A stretch of DNA of 64,000 nt from Vitellaria paradoxa. Lineage: Eukaryota > Streptophyta > Magnoliopsida > Ericales > Sapotaceae. The stretch covers positions 6,360,342 through 6,424,341 of the forward strand of contig CM034234.1 in NCBI GenBank assembly GCA_019916065.1. The letters run 5' to 3'. Of this stretch, positions 58,417 through 64,000 are shown one piece after another. The number at the start of each line of letters is the position of its first letter. Positions within the stretch are counted from its first letter, which is position 1. The translations under genes and the position numbers were made by a program. The notes beneath the pieces are model-generated. The model had not been told where the DNA came from. It did not search any database and saw only the letters and a list, made by a program, of their open reading frames with translations.

Positions 58417-61209
58417 GTATAATATTATAAAAATTTCATTAAAAAAATTTCTATTCTTTTCATTTCCTTATAATTTTAGAAGGATGGAGAATTGATGATT
58501 TTGAGCATATCTTTCTACTTTTCATTTCATTTTTTTTCCTCTCTTTATCAAACTTATAATCATGAATTTGCTCTCAAATTATTTCTTCTCTCTCTAAATC
58601 TCTCCATACCGACGATTAGAAGAGAGAGAGAGAGAGAGAAAGAGTAAGCAAGATGCTCATTGGGAGGATATTTTGTGAGAATTGGGATTGGTCAAGACCC
58701 GAGATAAAGCACCCAACCAATGATTTATGTTTTGCTTTCAAGTCACTCTTGCCTTGACTACTTTAGCAAGCGTCACATTTTTCATTTTTATTCGCAACTG
58801 AATTTCTACTTTTTCTCTGAGTATGTAATTTTGGGACTTTAACGGCTCCGTCAACGTAACTGCCGAAGCTGTCGGCTAACTGGACGGCGCTGAAAGAAGA
58901 GGATCAGCCGTCAGCATTTTTCCTTCAGGATGACGACACGTGGTTACCTTATCATCCGCCCGCAATAGGTGCTTAAATTTGCAGTTTTCAAGTATTAATA
59001 TAATATTTTTTTATTTGAATTATATAATTCATTTTTACAAATATAAATATTAATTATTTTATAGATAATTTTTAAATTTATTTCATATCTTAAAATTAAA
59101 TAATTATATTAATATTCAAAAATATAATTACGCGTAGATCTATTATATTTCTAATAAAATGCTAGGACAATAATAAGAATTTTTTTATAATAGTAATAAT
59201 AAAAATAATCGCATACGATAACAATAATAAAAATCTAACAACAACACATGAGTAGAAAATTTAAAATAAGTTTAGCTCGTATATCTAATTATTACATTAA
59301 TATTTTGATTATCGTAGAATTATTTTTCGAACTTCGAAAAAATATAATAAAAAAATTATTATATTTTTCGCAAACTTGCATTTTGCATTGGTCGCAGATT
59401 AAAATATTATTCACGTGTAACATTTCTATTTTATAATCTTATTATGATATGGTATATTTTTGGTTATAGGAATTACAATACAATTAATTTATTAATTTTT
59501 ATAAACTTTTTTATATTAATAATTACTCTTTAAATTATTATACTACACGTACAAATAGATTACAATAAATTGTATTTTTTTTTTCTTCTACTTTATTTCT
59601 ATTAGTATTAAATAATAATCAAAGAACCCTACTTTTATTTTTTTTCTTGTGCATTTTTTTTATTAATATCAGGGATATAAAAGTAATGATATAGTATTGA
59701 ATTGGTTAAATATTACTTTTTGGATCAAAAATTTAAAAAAGGACCTAAGTAAATTTAATAAAAATATCAGAAATTTAAGTGCACATTTATTAAATCTGTG
59801 AAAAATTTAGATACACAAAATTAAAATCATAAGAGGGTACAAGTGAAATAAGCTTTAAAAATCAAACACCCAAATTAAAATCTTTTTGACCCCAAATTTC
59901 AAGCTAACAGTTCTTATTGTTCTGTTGTGAAGATTTTGTGAGCATTTATTACTCAATTATTATTTTTTATCAAAGAATTCGTTACCAAATAAGCAACTTT
60001 GACCAGAAGTTTTAAGCCATAATACATTTGATTTCTAGAACATATTAAATTTATGGAATATATTGTAATTATAAATTGGAAAAGTAAGTGCTTTTATCTT
60101 ATTATTAATGAAGAAGAACATAAAATATTACTTACTTGAAGAATGGAGGCTACAATATGAGCGTTTGGAGCTCTAAAAAACGTCAAAAAACTCTTAAAAT
60201 CACTATAATTTTCTATAAAATTTTTTCATCTCAAATTGTGTGAATCTCTATAAATTTTTATAAATTTAAATATATCTATAAATCCCAACAAATCTGTATT
60301 TTACTACTCCAAACATCAATAAAATTTTTACGAATCCCAATAATATTTTTATAAATTTCAAAAAGTTCTAAAAGAAAAGTTATAAAGCTCTTACCTAAAT
60401 TCATTCAAACGGATGAAAATTTATTTGAATAGAATTATTCATTTTTATTTTTTGTTATTTGTAATTTACACTCTGAACGTTAAAAATTAATTTAAACCAC
60501 GTTTTATCCTAACTTTTATAACTTCTAACCGATGCAATGACTCCAAGGTCCAAACTATAGATCGCGAGTGTTTTGTAATTAGAGTAAATGTATTAAGAAT
60601 TATTTCAATAAAAAATAAAGCACGCATAAGGCACCGGTAACTCATTAAATGCATGTTTGGAGAGCCAAATTTTGGCAAAAGAAAGAAAAACTAAATTTTA
60701 AATTGTTAAATTTTTGATGTGCTACTCGGAAAAAATGTAAAAATGTTAGTAAAATTTTAGAAAAAAAAAATTGTAAAAATCGGTGATTTTTTATGTGGAA
60801 AGAGTTGAAAAAAAGTTAGAGATTTTTAGCAAAAATTAGCACTCCAAATGCACCCTATGTATTTTACTTGCTGCACCAGAGAAGAATTATCTCTCATACG
60901 ATGGGCAGACATATAAATCTATAGCAGGGCAAAAACAATATTTGGCGTATATGAAGTTAACGTTAATGTTCCGTGCTTAGTAGGCTCAAACCTCCAAACA
61001 GATGCACTCTCTTGGTCCCCAATTTCCAGCTAAGTCACGCAAACAAGTAACGTATTCCATATGATGCAAGTGCAGGCTCAACTTTTCCTCTTTTTTTTTT
61101 TTTTCTTAAGCAAAATTTGCCTGTGCAGATGATTGAGCAATCAAATAGGCAAGAAAAAAATTCACTAATAAATGTCTTGACACTAATTTCTTCAAAAAAA
61201 AAAAAAAAA
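58417..61209. other. Spacer upstream of CASPL5A 3' end (copy B)
   Basis: Same content as 9,124-11,892: the promoter-like island with (GA)n, CCAAT motifs and GACACGTGGT (about 58,935), then an AT-rich spacer and a MITE relic (60,153-60,420). There is a short local replacement near 60,130-60,155, where copy B has extra sequence (ACTTGAAGAATGGAGGC) before the MITE start. Confidence 0.6.
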
Positions 61210-64000
61210 CTATCTGGAAGCCAATGACCAAAAGTTCAAGAAGAAGGATGGAGACACTGCAAACCAGCTGACAAAAGCCATAGCCGTAGCTGACTCAAAT
61301 CTCGCACAGTGGTTCACAGCGCACTTGTCAAGATCATTCCCGATAAGGACTGTGATGCCAGCAGATGCACAAGCAGCAGCAAATGTAAGAGTCAATGCAA
61401 TCTGCAACATAATCATCAAATAAAATGGATTCACCTACATAGTCATCGAGGTAAAGCCACATTCCGAGTTTTTAATAATAGAATTGTAGATGAACCGCAA
61501 AATACTGCCACCAAGTCTTGGTCTTCCCGTGGTATAAATAGTTTTCACATGACAACCAGTCAATGGAAGTTTTCTCAAGTACACTATACCATAAAGTTGT
61601 GCCGAAACGATAATATAGATTCACTTACCCCATCACCAATGGTGAACAAACTGACAACTCTGGGATTCCACAAACTTCGTCGCACTAAAAGGGCATATAT
61701 ATCTACTACAGCCAATGACAGACTCCATAAACTTTGCAAGCCAACAGCTGCAGCTAGATAGCTAGTGAAAGAAAATCCGTGTTAGTTTTTTCCTCACACA
61801 CTGATCAATTAAAACGAATGAAAGCAGTGCACTGTTTGAAAAAAAAAAAAGAGGAAAGAATTATGAGATATGCATATTGAAAACAAACTCTGCCCCACAT
61901 CAGTTTATCAAGCACTAAACAAACTAATCCATTTTAAAATCTCATAGAAAAATATCAAACATTATGAAAGCAGCTATACGACATCATCTATAATTTCTTC
62001 CAATTATCCCACAAAGTATATTTCTGGTAAGAACATTTTGTATTATTGCACATTTGGGCTGGATAATACAAATCAATACCTGTGCTACACCCATGTCTAC
62101 AACACACAGAATTTTTCTAGATAACATTTTGAAACCAAGACATAAACCCAATGCATAAAATGTTCAGCTGTAGTTGTTCACTCAACCATCAGAGCGAGGA
62201 ACCAAACAAGAATAAACAATCAACACCAGTGTTAATTTTTGCAAGGGCATAATCAAACTAAAAAAGTAGATAGTTAAGTTTAGCTACCTAAGTACTTTTA
62301 GTGTTTAAAACATTCAACAATTTGACTCTTCCTTAAACTACTAATTTCATTAAGTCTCGAAATCTGAGGAGAAAACAATGTGTAATAGCATCACTTATTC
62401 AGAATACAGGATGATGAGATAAACTGGTCTCACTCGGAGCACAATAACCTACTCAGACTCCATAACATTTTTCAATAACCATGAACTCAATATGGTTGTT
62501 GAAATATATCCACCAGAACTTGCACATGCATGGATTTGACAAGATATAAAAACTGATTCTAACTTGATTTGACAGTGCAAGGCAGCCAACTATACCTCCC
62601 CCACCCCCCCCCCCCCCCCCAAAAAAAAGAAACTACGCAAGGATTTCCTGTTTCCTTGAAAATTCATCATTCCCACCCCAGATTAGCCATGGAAAATGCA
62701 ATGGGACCTTCCTCCTGCACCTCCCCACCTCTCCAACTAAGAAGAGGCTTGTACATCCTATTTGGGAAAATTTACAACATCAAGAGATGAGAGAACATAA
62801 CAGCTGCACCATCATAAAATGAAGAGGAAGACATGAATCTCCCCATCCTGCATACACACACACCACCAATTGACAATAACACATCTTTCAATCAATTTGT
62901 CAATGGTTAGGATATTCGCTCTAACTGCACTCTAAACAAATAAAGCCACCTTAATAGGCGTGCATCACTGGACTAACTCCAAAACCAAGATCAATCCTAA
63001 CCCACTCCCTTGCAAAATACAGATATAATCATATAAGGACATTTAGCCCCAATTTCCCGTTGTCAGAGATTGCCCACTGAGTGGCATCCTGCTTCCCCCT
63101 TCTCAGTGGTACAAACTTTTACTGAATATAACAATTTTAACAGAAAAAGAAAAGACGGAAATGAACAACAACCAGGAAGTACAACTTAGAGTATTATTAT
63201 GTTTAAAATGCTTCTAGACCACACGAAGAGGACTTTCTGAAAACCCAAGTCAGTTATGATGTAGGTATACCCAACTTAAACAAATATGGAAGGACCCCCT
63301 TGCCCCTGGCTAACCCACATTGCCTTCCGGACATGGATTAGAGTTTTGCTTTCACCCATGAAGAGAGTATGAGGTTTTACCTCGTAATCGTAACTTTATA
63401 AAAAGCTCTTTCATGGATCCACACTAATCCTCTAGCAAAAGTTCTATTTTCAGCACTATGATAATTCCCAAACCTAGTGGAAATAAGCTGACTTGCAACA
63501 AGAAGACTGCGGAATCCATGCCAATTGCGCTCAGAAATTGGTTTTGAAGTAAGAAAATAACAAAAGAGAAATGCATAAAAAGTAATACGTTATTTAATGG
63601 ACATATTGAGAAAAAAAATGCACACAAATTTGGTCTCAAAATCGTGATCTTTTTTCTTTCTTTTTTTTTTTTTTTTTTGGGCCTTGATTTCTTAGAAATG
63701 AATTCAAAAACTACGAAATGAACCAGAAAACGAAAATGGAACTGAAACAATAACCAGGGCCTACTATCCTGAAAAGGATTTGAAATCTCAAACCTGCAAT
63801 AAAAATCAAACATATAACCCAGAGGCGCACAAAAGGCTACATTTTTCCTCGTAATTAATCAACAGTTAGGAAGTAATAACAACGGGAATGGTGTTTTTAC
63901 CGGAAAGCAGTGACCGTAGGGAAATCGCTGGTGGTGACCATAACGCAAAGTGAGACAACGGCGAACCCCAGCTGACACAGACGCAGGGCGAGGCCGCCGG
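61210..64000 (-). CDS. CASPL5A: CASP-like protein 5A, 5' end cut by window (copy B)
   Basis: Exons are 61,210-61,401, 61,629-61,761 and 63,901 to beyond 64,000 on the minus strand. Exon 3 is identical to copy A. Exon 2 has one substitution that changes residue 76 from Val (copy A) to Ala in the second hydrophobic segment, a conservative change. The visible part of exon 1 matches. The N-terminal 39 or so residues lie outside the window. All splice sites are kept, so the copy appears functional. Confidence 0.93.

Larger units (their letters stand above)
49484..64000. repeat. Large duplicated segment, copy B
   Basis: Near-identical to 1-14,690 in the same orientation. It begins matching in intron 2 of the coiled-coil gene (only because copy A starts at the window edge) and still matches at the last base. 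See copy A for differences. Confidence 0.97.

Noticed and set aside
61309..61761. 150-codon plus-strand frame
   Set aside because: It is the antisense of CASPL5A exons 2-3 and is broken by an indel in the intron of copy A.
1..64000. LTR retrotransposons, endogenous viral sequence, tRNA/rRNA genes, CRISPR arrays
   Set aside because: I looked for reverse transcriptase/integrase motifs, paired long direct repeats with TG..CA ends, cloverleaf-like tRNA boxes and regularly spaced repeats, and found none convincing.

Overview
This is AT-rich nuclear DNA from a flowering plant. The evidence is intron-containing genes of plant-specific families (CASP-like membrane protein, NPH3/BTB protein, S40 senescence regulator), GT-AG introns, TATA boxes, a cytosolic ribosomal protein gene with a telo-box-like 5' leader, and intergenic DNA packed with small non-autonomous DNA transposons. 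I cannot name the species.

Layout. 1-14,690: 3' part of a small coiled-coil protein gene (+), a three-exon gene for an acidic, NLS-bearing protein of about 148 aa (-), a long foldback transposon, and a CASP-like 5A gene (-). 14,690-22,683: a repeat-rich spacer, then an NPH3/BTB gene (+) with a hAT element in intron 1. 22,684-22,783: exactly 100 N, an assembly join, which cuts off the NPH3 gene before its last exon(s). 22,784-32,300: MITEs, a minus-strand tandem family of tiny genes (two intact, 48 and 46 aa, and one decayed) with a nested inverted-repeat transposon between the intact copies, then 60S ribosomal protein L12 (-). 32,300-47,500: a long AT-rich spacer with MULE- and MITE-type elements and an S40-family gene (+). 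47,560-64,000: the complete coiled-coil gene, after which the sequence from 49,484 to the window end repeats 1-14,690 almost base for base.

Main structural point: two copies of at least 14.5 kb lie about 49.4 kb apart, with the 100-N join between them. Introns, spacers and transposons match as well as exons do. This fits either a very recent segmental duplication or, as I think more likely, two haplotypes of one locus placed end to end by the scaffolder. If so, the real gene order would be small peptide genes - RPL12 - S40 - coiled-coil gene - 148-aa gene - CASPL5A - NPH3.

The conserved single-copy genes RPL12, NPH3 and S40 carry small indels that break otherwise normal reading frames. These look mostly like residual consensus errors of a long-read assembly, so 'broken' genes here should not be taken at face value. 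The genes share no evident pathway. The least described item is the tandem family of 46-48 aa proteins with a central Trp-Met-Glu and an acidic C-terminus.
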